Shown: positions 43,925 to 56,290, numbered from the stretch's first letter. The stretch is DNA of 64,000 bases from Megaustenia siamemsis (GCA_032433765.1 JAVIAB010000160.1:11475436-11539435); one strand, 5' to 3'. The notes: generated from the sequence alone by a model not told the origin. Program-made: numbers and translations.

Positions 43925-44181
43925 AAGTAAAAAAGTACCCCCGTCACACCAAGTGGCGTATAGGGAAATATGGTGTTAGTGACCCTATATTTTACAGACC
44001 TTCAGCACATGATTTTTGGGGTAATGTGGTCAGTATTACGCCCGTGCTGCTTTACTTTCCCAGAAAAAAATCCGGTACCCATTTAAGGCTGGGTGAACCC
44101 GGAAGCCATCAGTTGGGATCGAACCCTACCCCTTGTCCGTGGTAGTCCAGTTCACTAACCACTGAGCTATCGCGGCTCCCT
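43925..44181 (-). mobile_element. SINE S1 with 13-bp target-site duplication
   Basis: Full-length inverted copy: tail gtcacaccaagtggcgtata, body tactttcccagaaaaaaatc, and the head gagctatcgcggctccc at the right end. The flanks atttttcttagta are at 43912-43924 and 44182-44194. Confidence 0.93.
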
Positions 44182-44406
44182 ATTTTTCTTAGTAGCACTT
44201 TTATACGTAATGTATATGTTAAGAAGTTCAAGTTGTTTGATAACATCATGATCATTTTTCTTAGTAGCACTTTTATACGTAATGTATATGTTAAGAAGTT
44301 CAAGTTGTTTGATAACATCATGATCATTTTTCTTAGTAGCACTTTTATACGTAATGTATATGTTAAGAAATTCAAGTTGTTTGATAACATCATGATCATT
44401 TTTCTT
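44182..44406 (+). repeat. 72-bp tandem repeat, 3 copies
   Basis: The unit starts atttttcttagtagcacttt, continues atacgtaatgtatatgttaa and ends gtttgataacatcatgatc. A 72-bp period keeps frames open in both directions. The unit start coincides with the target site of the SINE at 43925-44181. Confidence 0.93.
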
Positions 44407-44819
44407 CACCTAAGATCTAATGGTTGAAGTAGATGATTAAAAATGTTTAATCTTTGTAAATTTAAAGATGGACATAATATCATCATCAATCAACTACAAA
44501 GGTAAAGTAATTCTATGATGTGAAGTAAGATCAACAGATCTAAAACAGGCACAGAGCATTACTCACTGAATAAACAATTTTTTTTAGGATGGTCACTTTA
44601 AACTATGAAAGTTAATATGAACTAAAGCACCATGCACAAGTACTACTCGCTTTGTAAAAGGCAGCATGAATATTGCAACCTCCAAAACAATTAGATGCAC
44701 AATTTTTACAATTGACATTCATGCATTTATGAATTTATATGGTCATTGACAAAAATTACTTATCTAATTCTTTTTAGCTTGGGAATATCCAAAAGTGTTA
44801 GATATGTCATTTTTTGAGT

Positions 44820-45245
44820 GACATTTGGACATTTATGGATGATGTCATCAGTATCACACCAGGCTGGTCTACAGTCCAGAGAAAATCTTTAATTAATTTC
44901 TTTCTCTTTCTTTCACCCAATGACTCCCACAGCAATTGATTGTCTTCTTCGTCATCCATCATTAGGACGTTAAGTGGGCGTAGATACGTTGATTTGTAGT
45001 TCACAGTAGAACTGTGATATTTGTGCCAGGATTATATTAAAATACATGGGTGTCTGTCCCTCTTTGATCCATACTTACCTGGCCATACTAGAAAGGTTAG
45101 TTTATTTCTAGAGGCACCACAAAGAGGTGTAGTAGGGTCTGGATGGTTCTGGTTCACTGACCATTGCACAAACCATCAGCAGTATGTCGCTGACAGCTTC
45201 CAGCTCTTGCTTCTGCTGCTGTGAGGTGTCTTTGCCTTCAAATCT
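44820..45245 (-). mobile_element. Unclassified interspersed repeat (family U2), copy 3
   Basis: The reverse complement shares U2 blocks: catccatcattaggacgtta, gtccctctttgatccatact, ggtctggatggttctggttc and gtcgctgacagcttcca. Diverged. Confidence 0.65.
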
Positions 45246-45362
45246 TTGTTAGGACTTTCCTAACACTCATTGAACCATAACACTGTTACAGTCTGAAAAA
45301 ACAGTTCCTACTTTTGAGATTTGGACCTGTCTGGTCAGTAGATGTGCGCACTATTCACTTAA

Positions 45363-45666
45363 CTCTTTCTGTACGTTTCTCCGCACTGTGTGCCATGCTG
45401 ATTTCGGCAGCGTACGTTTCACAGCATTGTGCACCACGGTCAATTTTATTAGTGTGAACGCCATCAAATGATATTCTTTTTACATATCTTATATCATCTT
45501 GATATTGGTGAAATCTAATTGCTTGTTCAAGTATCTAAATATTCATATATAATATATTATATGCTAGATAAATATAAATATGTAGATTGATTCTTAAAAC
45601 CATGAACAATTTTGTCTCTGATATCTCTTCCGTTGCGTCGATTAAAAAGCTTCCGTATGGAAAGAG
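45363..45666. mobile_element. piggyBac-like MITE with TTAA target site
   Basis: TTAA at 45359-45362 and at 45667-45670 bounds a 304-bp element. The ends are inverted repeats: ctctttctgtacg on the left and cgtatggaaagag on the right (11 of 13 match when reversed). There is no coding capacity. Duplicated TTAA is the hallmark of piggyBac-superfamily insertion (family knowledge); the terminal bases differ from the commonly quoted CCY start, so the link is tentative. Confidence 0.65.
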
Positions 45667-46023
45667 TTAACTGTCATAGTTTCTACGTGAAATAGACACA
45701 ACTAATGAAATAACAGCATCAGCAGTACATACTGTCCATCTATTTTAAAGACAAATTGTATACCAGACAAAAAAATGTCTTACAAATTGATAAAAGATTT
45801 TACATGAGATTTTCTTTCACTTTTTTTGTGGTGGATCATGATTCATTCAGCCATATATGACTTTCTAGATTTTTTTAGACAGCAATAATCATTTAAAAAG
45901 CTGTAGCAAAAACTACATTTTTATTGGTTGTATGTATTTTTATAGCATGGTTGGTTGACTTCAGTATTTATAGTCTACATCAAATATAGTGTTAGTACGA
46001 TTTTATGGGCTAGGACACTAATG

Positions 46024-46268
46024 TAAAGTAAAGTAAGTAAAGAGTCCCATCATGCCTAGTGGCGCGTAGGGAATATGGTGTTAGTGACCATAAATTTTAC
46101 AGACCTTCAGCACATGTTTTTTGGGGTAATTTGGCTGGTATTATGCACATGCTGCTTTACTTTCCCAGAAAAAATCTTGAGGCTGGGTGAACCCAGAAGC
46201 CGTCGGTATGGGATCAAACCCTACCTCTTGTCCTTTCTAGTCCAGTTCACTAACCACTGAGCTATCAT
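46024..46268 (-). mobile_element. SINE S1 with 10-bp target-site duplication
   Basis: Inverted copy: tail agtggcgcgtagggaatatg, body tttactttcccagaaaaaat, and head gttcactaaccactgagcta. The flanks gacactaatg are at 46014-46023 and 46269-46278. Confidence 0.92.
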
Positions 46269-46553
46269 GACACTAATGAACAGAGCTATTTTCTCAACTC
46301 TGCATTAATTTATTTTTATGAAACTTTATGTGTGTATTTGTTTTCATTTTTTAAAATAAGATTTGGGAAGCTTTACAAATTTGTTTGTTTTCCCATATGA
46401 TTTTCCTTGTAAGGCTTACATGCTCATTTTAAAGAAAATCATGTACAAATTATGGGAAATCTTTACAATTTGGACCATATGGTAGTGTTTTAAATATTTC
46501 TTTCTCACAATTGCACATAGTTTTTGTTACCACAATGTCATTCTTTCTTGCAG

Positions 46554-46940
46554 TTTACAAGTCAGGCGCATGACATTCAAGCTCTAGTTCAGTTGGACAT
46601 GTTTGCACAGGCAGTACATCACAGATAATTTCAGAATTTTCTGCCAAACTTGTGAGAGACAGATTTTTTTCCAGCAAAAATGGATGAAGCCAAAGCTGAA
46701 AATGTGAGAATAAACAATCAAACAGATCACACTATGTCTGTCTATGATACTGATCCTTTTGAGATTTTCCATCTGACTGGTAATGATGATAACATGGATG
46801 TCACAAAAACAGAACTGTCTAGAAACAACAATCACAAGACTGAGACTCAGCCCGTTGATGCTCTTGTCAACATTAAGATAAACCATTCCAATCTTGTGGA
46901 AGATTCACCGAACCACTGCAGAATCATTCACCTCACAGAA
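46554..46940 (+). CDS. Coding exon with start codon of an unidentified plus-strand gene
   Basis: The acceptor cattctttcttgcag ends at 46553. After 126 bases of 5' UTR an ATG at 46680 opens 87 codons, reaching cacagaa|gtaagttttt at 46940/46941 in phase 0, a textbook donor. The peptide is acidic and polar: MDEAKAENVRINNQTDHTMS, VYDTDPFEIFHLTGNDDNMD, then TELSRNNNHKTETQ and a CRIIHLTE end. It has no signal peptide or membrane segment. It lies outside all transposon families seen here and both splice sites are strong, so it is probably the first coding exon of a host gene. The next exon was not found in the remaining 17 kb with confidence. Function unknown. Confidence 0.65.
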
Positions 46941-49390
46941 GTAAGTTTTTATTTGTTGAGTCATTAATGTCAACATCTATTGATGAGAGTATCTACAGTT
47001 ACAGAAATGTTGGTAATGCAAAATTATATTATTATGTAGACTTAATAGAAAAAGGTGGTTGGAAGGACAACACTCCAATAAGAGGCTTGTTGTAATATTC
47101 TTATTTGTATGTCATATCCAGTGTTATCATCTTTGTCACTTCTTTTTGTTGACTGGTGTTTGTCTAGTACTTTCCCATAGTTCTGTTTTTTGTAACTTCA
47201 TCATGCTATTTACATCCTATTCTTTTATTTTGCACAAGCATACAGTAATGAAGGTCTGTATCTTTTTGTTGTTTTTTTCTGTTGTTCTTCATGTTTTAGA
47301 GCTACATATTTGCACTAATTTAACATTGGAGTTAACCTTTTTTTATTTTTTGTATTTAACCTGATTAAAAAAATTTTTTCCATGTTTCCTAGTGTAATAA
47401 AAGCTCCTTTTATTTTTGTGTGTCATGTATTCTTATTTTGGTGCTGTTTTCTTGTCCTCCTCAACATAGATCATTATTTTTTCTTATTTTATCTTGTAGT
47501 ATAATACGTTGCAGCGAGGAAGTTTGAGTAGATTTCTGGACATTACTAGTTGTTTAGCTTGAGTTGTTATCTTGAATTTATTTAATGACTAGCCAATTCC
47601 ACCTCTAAGGCTTTTTATGTGTCACTCCTTATTGCCCTTGCGATATTTCATTTAGCAAGGTCAAGCTGCAGGTTGTTTTAGTCTGGTCAGGTATCCAGAT
47701 GATTACATTTTTTATATGTTTGCTATGATGTAAAGAATTAGAAATGGAGACATCCAGTTGCTAGAAGGAATTTCCAAGTGTTTTGGCTATTAAAGGTAAG
47801 CAAACAGTGGGAAGTTCATGGACCAAGTAAAACAGTTATTGACTAAGCTTTTGGAAAAACAAACAACAAAAATAAGTTAACGGTCAAGTTTAGTCTCATA
47901 AATTATTTTAGTTTGAAACAATTTGGAAGAGTAGTGTCCCATTATTTTAACAATACACAATGCGGTGGTTCTCAATCTGTCATTAAAAGACCCCTAATTC
48001 AAGAAAAGGATATAATAGGTGATCAAGATCAGGAATGGTTGCGTGATATCGTTTGATTCTTGCACAAAGTTGTTCTTTATATGCTTTTTCTACTCTTGTT
48101 TGGTGTTTGCTAACAAGTGATAATTTGATGCTAGGTCAGCTAATTATTTCTGACGTTAATATTTTTCTTTCCAGTGAGTTAACTGACACTCTTTAAAAAT
48201 TGACATCGCTTGTGTATTATTATATTGTTACAAACTGGTTTTAGTGCATCCTATACAGACAGTAACATGTTACTTTGCAACATGTTTGAAGTTTTTAGTT
48301 TCCAGCTTGTCTGCACACTATATAAGCACTTATGTTAAAAATATCCATATATTTATATCAATAGTAATTATTATGCAGGAAAATGAATGCACAGAAATAG
48401 AGTAATATATATATGTGTGGGGGTGGGGATAAAAGTACCAGCATTTGCCATGAAGTATTTATTACAGCAACATCCACACTTGTAACATTATCGTCTGATG
48501 TCTTGTTTTGTTTTCTAGGTTGTTACAAAGTGTTTCTTTCATTGAAGCTTTGTGTTCATTTTCAATTTTTAGTTCCACATAATGTCTGTTTCTTTGACTG
48601 ATTTTCTGGCCGTTATTTAGAATCTAAAATCTTGAGACATTGAGGTCAATCATCTCCTTCAAATATATACTGTCCAACATTTTTTTGTTCAGGTTTTCAT
48701 AGAAAGAAGATGAACATGTTGCTGGGGTTTGTTTTTCATTTTTTGTAAAGCTCATTCATTTTGAACTTTAAAATTAAATTCCTCTGACTTTTAATGAGAA
48801 ATGGTATATCATGGAGAGTGATTTGAATTTTTTTTTTTTTTTTTTTTTGAAAGCCAAACTCATGTCAAGAACAAATTTGCATGTTATTTTCCTTTTAAAA
48901 TTCTCATAAAGACAGCAGTCTGTTTTGCTTCCACTGTTGCATTCTTTCATGTCAAGTAATGAAATAAGGATTGATATTTCCACACTGCCAAAAACTCAAA
49001 GTAACCCAGTGAGTGTTTTAAAATACTTTTCATTTCCACTAGTTAAATTTCTAGAGTCACTGCACATTCTTGTAATTTTTATTCCTGCAAAAATGATAGG
49101 ACAAATTCTGCTCAAAATGTCAAAGCTTTCAGCGATAAAAATATGAGAATACCTCTGATGTAGGAGAATATCTGCTTGTACTGCGGGGAACACCTGAATA
49201 CACTGCTGTCTGTTTGAAAACTAGGAAAAAGTGATTTCCATGCAAAATCTGTCCCTCAGGACTTCACTAGCGGTGTAAAGCTGGCATACAGAAAGAAACA
49301 AACAAGGCTAGTTGTGCGTTTACATTATCTATTGTTTTTTATCATTAAGTAACAAAAATATAGAAATTAAAGATGTAGGTACTGTGTACC
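46941..49390. other. Probable intron, T-rich, no gene recognised
   Basis: Downstream of the donor at 46941. Contains a poly-T run (48829-48849). Frames present are hydrophobic translations of T-rich DNA. Confidence 0.4.
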
Positions 49391-49394
49391 ACCA

Positions 49395-49905
49395 GACAAG
49401 AAGGAACTGGAAGAAGGCACTGGTGTTTTCCCACTGATTACAAGTAGTTTGACTGTGGCAGTTATGGCTATCACTAAAGCATTAATATTGTTTGAGGCAC
49501 AATGAGTTTGCTGAGGAAAGCCTCAAATTGCTGGTTTTGTTAGCAGTGGTTACATTCTCTAGGAAGGTCTTGTCTGAAAAAAGTGTTTTATTTTTATGCC
49601 AGGGCACATGGGTGTGAGAATTAATGAGCGTGTTTACTGGCTTGCCAGTTTGGCTTATGTGGAAAAGGGATGGACCTGGCTGACATTTTTAATACTCCAG
49701 GGGACACTGAATGAAAGACAAACTGAAAAAAATGACTGAAACAGACTGCATTAATGTCAAGGTGGGAAATGTCAAATGGGAGTGCTACGCAGGAAACCAA
49801 AGAAGAAATCAAATCAATACCAGTGTCATCAAATGCTGCACACTTAGGCATATACTTGGAAGGAGGTCCTGGCACTTATGGATTTGTTTGATGTGAGATG
49901 AGGAT
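49395..49905 (+). mobile_element. Decayed RNase H-type LINE copy
   Basis: The plus strand shows VAVMAITKAL (Glu region) and FMPGHMGVRINERVYWLAS, where the usual ADRLAS is lost. An HLWICLM...DEDD end aligns with EHLWTCSECNDDDP of 26660-27545. Stops and frame changes throughout. Confidence 0.75.
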
Positions 49906-50093
49906 GACATGTCTATTAAACTAAACCACCAAAAGAAAAGCACTTTGCATTATTTAAAATATTTCTTCTTATTGTGGTTCGTTGTGCAGTTTTTAGATAT
50001 CAATCAAACTCTATGTGACTTACAATATGAGACAATGAGTTACGGTAACCTTAACAATATGAATAAATTTTTAGAAATTTCTCTACAATTATG

Positions 50094-50346
50094 TATGTAA
50101 AGTACCCCCGTCACGCCAAGTGGCCTATAGGGAATATGGTGTTAGTGACCATAATTTTACAGACCTTCGGCACATGATTTTTGGGGGTAATGTGGTCGGT
50201 ATTACGCCCGTGCCACTTTACTTTCCCAGAAAAAATCTGGTACCCATTAAAGGCTTGGTGAACCCGGAAGCCATCAATTGAGATCGAACTCTACCTCTTG
50301 TCCTTTGTAGTCCAGTTCACTAACCGCTGAGCTATCGCGGCTCCCA
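50094..50346 (-). mobile_element. SINE S1 with 13-bp target-site duplication
   Basis: Inverted full copy: tail cgccaagtggcctataggga, body ctttcccagaaaaaatctgg, and head accgctgagctatcgcggct. The flanks ctctacaattatg are at 50081-50093 and 50347-50359. Confidence 0.93.
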
Positions 50347-51345
50347 CTCTACAATTATGAGTGTAACATTATTAGTAGAAAGGATTAAACAAGAATGTAT
50401 TTTATCGCCCTTGTTATCTGGAGTTATTATGGACTTCATAATTAAGAAATGCTGCACTGGTAATAAAAGCATTGAATGGATACAAGGAGACCATTTGGAG
50501 GACCTTGACTTTGCTGATGACGTAGTTCTCATCAGCAGTCAGATAAAAACGATGCAGGAAAACACAAATGAATATCATCAATAGCCAGCAAAATTGGGTT
50601 TGAGATCAATCATGAAAAGACTAAGGTCATGAAAAGCTTAATTCTAACAGATGACAAAATATACATGGACAACAGGCTAGTGGAAGAGATCAATCACTTT
50701 ATCTATCTTGGAAGTCACATTGATCGAGAAGGGGATGCAAGTAAAGAAATTAGAATCAGAATGGCTAAAGGATCAATGTCTTTCAGAAGCCTTGAAAAGT
50801 TGTGGAAATCAAAACTCATCAGCACAAACACAAAACTGAGACTATTCAAATCAAATGTACCATCAACCCTTACATATGCGTTTGAAAGCTGGAAAACAAC
50901 AAGAGACATAGAAACAAAGTTGAACGCATTCGAAAATAAATGTCTAAGGAAAATACTTGGTATAGCGTGGAACGAATTCAAAACAAAGAGGAAATTAGAA
51001 AATTGCCAATCAACCACTAATATCTTCAGTATACAAGAAAAGACGATGGTCATGTGTTGGACATGTAATGAGAAGAGATAATAACCCAATAGTCAAGCAA
51101 GCCCTCATGTGGGAAACAACAAGTAAGAGGAAAATAGGAAGACCCAGAGAGACACCGAGAAGAACATTGATGAGAGAGGCAAGAGCAGCAGGAATCGGCT
51201 CCCTCAATGAGATAGAGTTACTTGCACAGAACAGAGACAAATGGCGAGATTTGATAAAAGATCTTTAAAAGAATTGAAAACTGCTAGAATAAAAATTTAG
51301 ATATGAGGAGTATCTAAGTCTACGCCCCATGGGCCAACTATGGCT
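50347..51345 (+). mobile_element. LINE family A: RT catalytic region to 3' tail
   Basis: The best family A copy. It reads ERIKQECILSPLLSGVIMDF (variant of the RQGCxLSP block), then LEDLDFADDVVLISSQIK with catalytic FADD at about 50505-50520. NHFIYLGSHIDREGDASKEI, LEKLWKSKLISTNTKLRLFK and NKCLRKILGIAWNEFK follow. The end has KIGRPRETPRRTLMREARAA and GIGSLNEIELLAQNRDKWRD, with a stop near 51268. The 3' UTR has aaaactgctagaataaaaat and ggctcgaaaggtcaa. Frame changes near 50580, 51010 and 51060. The SINE at 50094-50346 borders its 5' end. Confidence 0.92.
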
Positions 51346-51484
51346 CGAAAGGTCAAAAGCTGGAGATATAATTAATAGAAGTTTTCTTCTAGTCAACATT
51401 TCTGTGAGGTCTCTAAATTAAGTAACATTGTCGAACCTCTTTTGAAGTTATAAAATTAGTATTTTAAAATTTTGTAATTCTTGG

Positions 51485-51890
51485 TGATTGATTCTTGATC
51501 CTCCCAGTGCCACTAGATGTAGCGTTTTTCACCATCCATCTCTATTCTTGGGGAGATAGTCAATTTTATCTAATGAGTCTATGCTTGTCAACTTTGCTTC
51601 TCTTATTTGCATTCTTTTTAGTGTCTTTCTAGGTTGTCCTTTTCCAGTATCATGATGTTTCCCATGGAAGAGTTTGTTTTGAAATTCATTTGTTGTTTCT
51701 TCTCACTACATGTCTGACATATGTCCATCTTCCATTCCTAATTGTAGAGAAAATCATCGGTTGCATGGCCATTTCTCTTATCTCTATATTAGTCTTGAAT
51801 TTATTCCATTGTACACAAAGTATTCTTCTTAGGCATTTGTCTTCAAAAGCATTTAGTTTTTTCTCAATCTCTTTTGTTTCCTTTTAAATG
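51485..51890 (-). mobile_element. LINE family A2 3' end, inverted
   Basis: Reverse complement of the family A2 end: ccagtgccactagatgta, a VDKIDYLPK-like segment, IRNGRWTYVRHVV-like and CVQWNKFKTNIEIREMA-like stretches, up to LNAFEDKCLRRIL near 51850. It faces the family A copy at 50347-51345. Confidence 0.8.
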
Positions 51891-52750
51891 GTTAACTTAA
51901 TTTTTCTTTCTACCATATTTATATGTCATAGATAAGTTATACTTTTCTGATTTCATCTGGAATATGCAAAGTGTCTTTATTTAAGGCAGCTTGTACACTA
52001 AAAAAGAGATATCTTACAAGTAGGGAAACAAAATCTTACATGACCTTCCAATACCTTGTAGCATGGCTGGTCAGTTTTCAAATTTTTGCTTCTTAGTATG
52101 GTATGATTTGCTCAGACTATGTTCTTCTATAATATATTAGACTACAGTGGTTATTTAAAAAATCTTTAGTTTAAAGTACATTTTCATTGGTACATGTATT
52201 CATGTTGTGTAATAGTTGACCTTGGTATTTATAGTCTTCGTAGTATTTTTTGTGGGGTTCATTATTACGCAGCTTGTTACTGCTAATATATTCACATTAC
52301 AGTATTGTTAAACCTGGTGAGACTGTTAGTCACAAAGGGTTTGAACAGTTATTCGCATTTATTATGTTTGAAAAGTTACATTATTATTTAATGTATTCTT
52401 TTTAATAATTTCAGGATAGGTTTTTTCAGTTATAATAACTTTTCCATGCATCACCTACTGCTCCTTCAAAATTGAATTGAAAAACAGGCTTTACTTAATT
52501 AATTTGTTATCTCATCACATATAAACTTATCTACATTTGGATTATTTGTTGATTCACTTCAATCAGTAATGTGTTGCATATCGTGACCATACTCCCCCAT
52601 CTCTCTCTGCCTGCCCAATTCTTTTTGATTAGATTAATTGTGTTTGATATTCATTGTGCAATCTGAGTTACCTTTCTTTATTTTACTGTTTTCTTTGTCT
52701 CATGGTGATCAAATCCCCATTCCTATATTTTTAAAAATAATATATTCAAA
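51891..52750. other. T-rich non-coding stretch
   Basis: No gene, RNA or repeat could be recognised. Confidence 0.4.
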
Positions 52751-52754
52751 CATA

Positions 52755-52840
52755 CATGGGGGGACGGGTACCAGTTGGTCTCAAGGCAAGATGCCAGGCT
52801 CAAGACAGAGAAGTTGTGAGTTTAAATCACAGACAATTTT
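52755..52840 (+). mobile_element. Possible tRNA-like SINE head
   Basis: taccagttggtctcaaggca (A-box-like) is followed about 35 bases later by gtgagtttaaatcac (B-box-like) and a T/A-rich tail. Motifs are loose. Confidence 0.4.
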
Positions 52841-53234
52841 TATTTTAAAAAAATTCATTTCTGATTTCTTTCTGCATTAACCACCCCTGGTCTCAGCAGT
52901 GAGGCCTGGTTTGAAACATTAAATACTGATCGACAAAAAATTATGAGTACCTCAGAAGACGGAGTTATCTGCTTGTGAGGTGAGGGACCCCTGTGCATAT
53001 ACCTGCCATGGAAAAATGGATTAACACGCAAAATTCAGTTCTTAGTCTCTAAGGATCTTGTCAGAAAACTTGAAAACTGGGCTAATGCAAAAAGAAAATA
53101 GGCATGATTGGTCAACACTCTCTGTTATTCATGAGATATTTATATTCTCTCATTAGAATAGTTCCATTGTCTCTACTTTAAACAAATTTGAGCTATTTGT
53201 TGTTTGTCCCTGTTTCACAAGAACTTACAAACTT

Positions 53235-53525
53235 GGTGCTGCAACTAAAGAAAACATCTGGTTCGTGAGGCATGGAGATCTGTGCTAAGAAAACATCTGG
53301 TTCGTGAGGCATGGAGATCTGTGCTAAGAAAACAAAACTGATAACCAATATCTTGAGGGGCATTGTTGCAAAAATCAAAATATATAGACAAGAACTAGAA
53401 AAAAACATCTGGTTCGTGAGGCATGGAGATCTGTCTGTGCTAAGAAAACAAAACTGATAACCAATATCTTGAGGGGCATTGTTGCAAAAATCAAAATATA
53501 TATAGACATGATCTAGAAAAGGTTG
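53235..53525 (+). repeat. Nested tandem duplication (about 50 bp and about 130 bp)
   Basis: The block aaaacatctggttcgtgagg plus catggagatctgtgctaaga occurs three times. The longer block through ctgataaccaatatcttgag and gggcattgttgcaaaaatca occurs twice. Confidence 0.9.
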
Positions 53526-53879
53526 ACTAATTGAAGCGATGAAGGCTCGAAATCTGAAATATTGGTTAGAATAGCACAAACAGCAGCTATTGCAAGGCTA
53601 AAACCTATTTCTGTTTGCAAAAATAAGAACATCCTTCTTGGCTCTAAAATAAAGCTGCTGAGCTCCTCTTTTTTTTAAATCAGCTTTTGTGTATAAGCTT
53701 GCAGAAACATTGCCCATTGCAGCAGAGCTACAGAAAAAAAATACCTGGAAATGAAATGTGGGCATCTCTTGCTAAAATCATATCATGAATTAAAAAAAAT
53801 TTGCAAAAGGATACTACAAACAATTATGATTATCTTTTGACTATCGTGAAGTCCACAAGCACAAGACAAATGTGATTTT

Positions 53880-54105
53880 TGGGCCATGTTAAAAGACACA
53901 ACAGCCTACTAAAAGTAATCCTGGAGGGGAAAATACATGGTAAAAGAGGCAGACCAAGCCTAACATGGCCAAGTAACATCAAAAGATGGACAAATCAGCC
54001 TATGACAACTTGCACCATCAAAGCAAGAGACAGAGCAAAATGACGCTCCATGGTAGCCAACCTTCGTTGCGGAGAAGGCACTCGATGATGATGATGATGA
54101 AGAAG
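53880..54105 (+). mobile_element. LINE family B 3' end
   Basis: Codes the LLKVILEGKIHGKRGRPSLT-like end, then catcaaaagatggacaaatc and ctccatggtagccaacctt, with a (gat)n gaagaag tail. Confidence 0.85.
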
Positions 54106-54174
54106 AAGTTCAAATTGAAATGATTTGGCCACATATCTTGATAAGCTGTCCTGACAAATATCTTTCTCCAAGGA

Positions 54175-55112
54175 ACTGTGAAGGAAGTCAATGATAAATG
54201 GAGAAGGTCAATGAAATCTTTCAGTAGTGCCCCAATGAACGATGGAGAAGGTCAATGAAGTCTTTCAGTAGTGCTCCAATGAACGATGGAGAAGGTCAGT
54301 GAAATCTTTCAGTAGTGCCCCAATGAATGATGGAGAAGGTCGATGAAGTCTTTCAGTAGTGCCCCAATGATCAATGGAGAAGGTCAATGAAATCTTTCAG
54401 TATTGCCCCAATGATCAATGGAGAAGGTCAATGAAGTCTTTCAGTAGTGCCCCAATGAACGATGGAGAAGGTCAGTGAAATCTTTCAGTAGTGCCCCAAT
54501 GAATGATGGAGAAGGTCGATGAAGTCTTTCAGTAGTGCCCCAATGATCAATGGAGAAGGTCAATGAAGTCTTTCAGTATTGCCCCAATGAATGATGGAGA
54601 AGGTAGATGAAGTCTTTCAGTAGTGCCCCAATGAATGATGGAGAAGGTAGATGAAGTCTTTCAGTATTGCCCCAATGAATGATGGAGAAGGTAGATGAAG
54701 TCTTTCAGTATTGCCCCAATGAATGATGGAGAAGGTAGATGAAGTCTTTCAGTAGTGCCCCAATGAACGATGGAGAAGGTAGATGAAGTCTTTCAGTATT
54801 GCCCCAATGAATGATGGAGAAGGTAGATGAAGTCTTTCAGTAGTGCCCCAATGAACGATGGAGAAGGTAGATGAAGTCTTTCAGTATTGCCCCAATGAAT
54901 GATGGAGAAGCTCAATGAAGTCTTTCAGTATTGCCCCAATGATCGATGGAGAAGGTCGATGAAGTCTTTTTGTAGTGCCCCATTGAACGATAGAGAAGGT
55001 TGCTGAAGTCTTTCAGTAGTGTCTCAATGGAGATGTTTGATAAAGTCTTTTTGTAGTGCCCCAATGAACGATGGAGAAGGATGATGAAATCTTTCAGTGG
55101 TGTCCAAACGAC
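54175..55112 (+). repeat. 44-bp minisatellite, about 21 copies
   Basis: The unit is tggagaaggtcaatgaagtc, then tttcagtagtgccccaatga and acga (or atga/tcaa). Variants ggtcaatg/ggtagatg and agtagt/agtatt alternate, with multi-unit blocks repeated (54600-54900). Right-hand units decay. Confidence 0.94.
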
Positions 55113-55970
55113 CTTCAAGTTTATACTATGAAGCAGCCGAAGATTATGATGATTCACGTGATTGTTTCAATGTGACTTTCTTTTTGTACTAGTTTCTTGA
55201 TAATATTGATAGTAATGGTTAGGTGTGGATCTTTCTCATGTCCCGAAATACTACCTTTGCTTTGCTTGTCTGACTTAGATTTCTTCTGTGCTTATTTCAC
55301 CAGCTGTTATTGCTGCTTCCTGACTTTCTCAAGCTTTTCACTTAATATTCAATACAACTTTTTATTTATTTAATTTTTTTGGGGTACTATTATTATTTAT
55401 GCTTCAGTGATCTTGAGTGTAAGACCTTTCTTCATTCATTCATGTTAAATCTGTTTACCGGTTTGTGTAGTTCACTTTAAAAATGTTGGTATAATCAATG
55501 AAGCACACACATATGTTTATGTTACTGTTAATTGTTTTTCTAACCATGACCTTAAAATAAGTTGGAAGTTTGTTGTTCCCTCTTCTTGAGCAAATCCTTA
55601 TATTACTTTGTTGTTTATGCATTAATTTTACTTTTAATATTTGAATTTGTAATTCATGATAATTTGTAAAGTGGCTTGTTCTATTTTCTATGTTGTTTGT
55701 ATCCTTTTAATTTCTTTTCGAGTATTATGAGGTATTTTGTCGTTATCTTCTGTGTTGGAAATTAGTCAGCAGTAGAGATCAGTCAAAATTCCTCATGTGG
55801 TTGCTGAATGCTCTATTTTCTGTTGTTATTCCATCAGAGCCTGGTCCATTTCCCATGTTTGATGGCACCATCCACCTATGTTGAAAGATTGAACCTTTCA
55901 CTTTAGTTGTCATCCTGCAGTTGTTGTCTCTCATACTGCATTTATTTCTTATTTATACCGGCCATTTTTT
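55113..55970. other. T-rich non-coding stretch
   Basis: No gene or RNA recognised. Confidence 0.4.
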
Positions 55971-55974
55971 TATT

Positions 55975-56290
55975 ATCATCATCATCATGTGCCATACCGG
56001 TTGGCGTAGGCGATCATGTCCCTCCACAATCTTCTATCTACAGTGCATCGTATCAGTTCTGTTGTTGACTGTTTTCCATGCCATGACACCAAGTTATCCA
56101 GTATTTTCTCTCTTTGTCGTCTGCGATCTCTTTTTCCTTTTATTTTGTATTTGTAACCAAGTACTCCAACTTTCCTCTTCTCATGATGTGCCCGAAAAAT
56201 GTTGATTGCTTCTTTCTGATGTTTTTTAAGAGCTCCCTTTTGTGTTGGCCTCTTTGAGAACTTCCTCATTGGTATTTTTTTTATTACCTT
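55975..56290 (-). mobile_element. LINE family C 3' end, inverted
   Basis: The minus-strand frame reads QKGALKKHQKEAINIFRAHH, then KVGVLGYKYKIKGKRDRRRQ, WHGKQSTTELIRCTVDRRLW and a YANRYGT end. Uninterrupted for 94 codons. The (atc)n at the left is its (gat)n tail. Confidence 0.88.
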
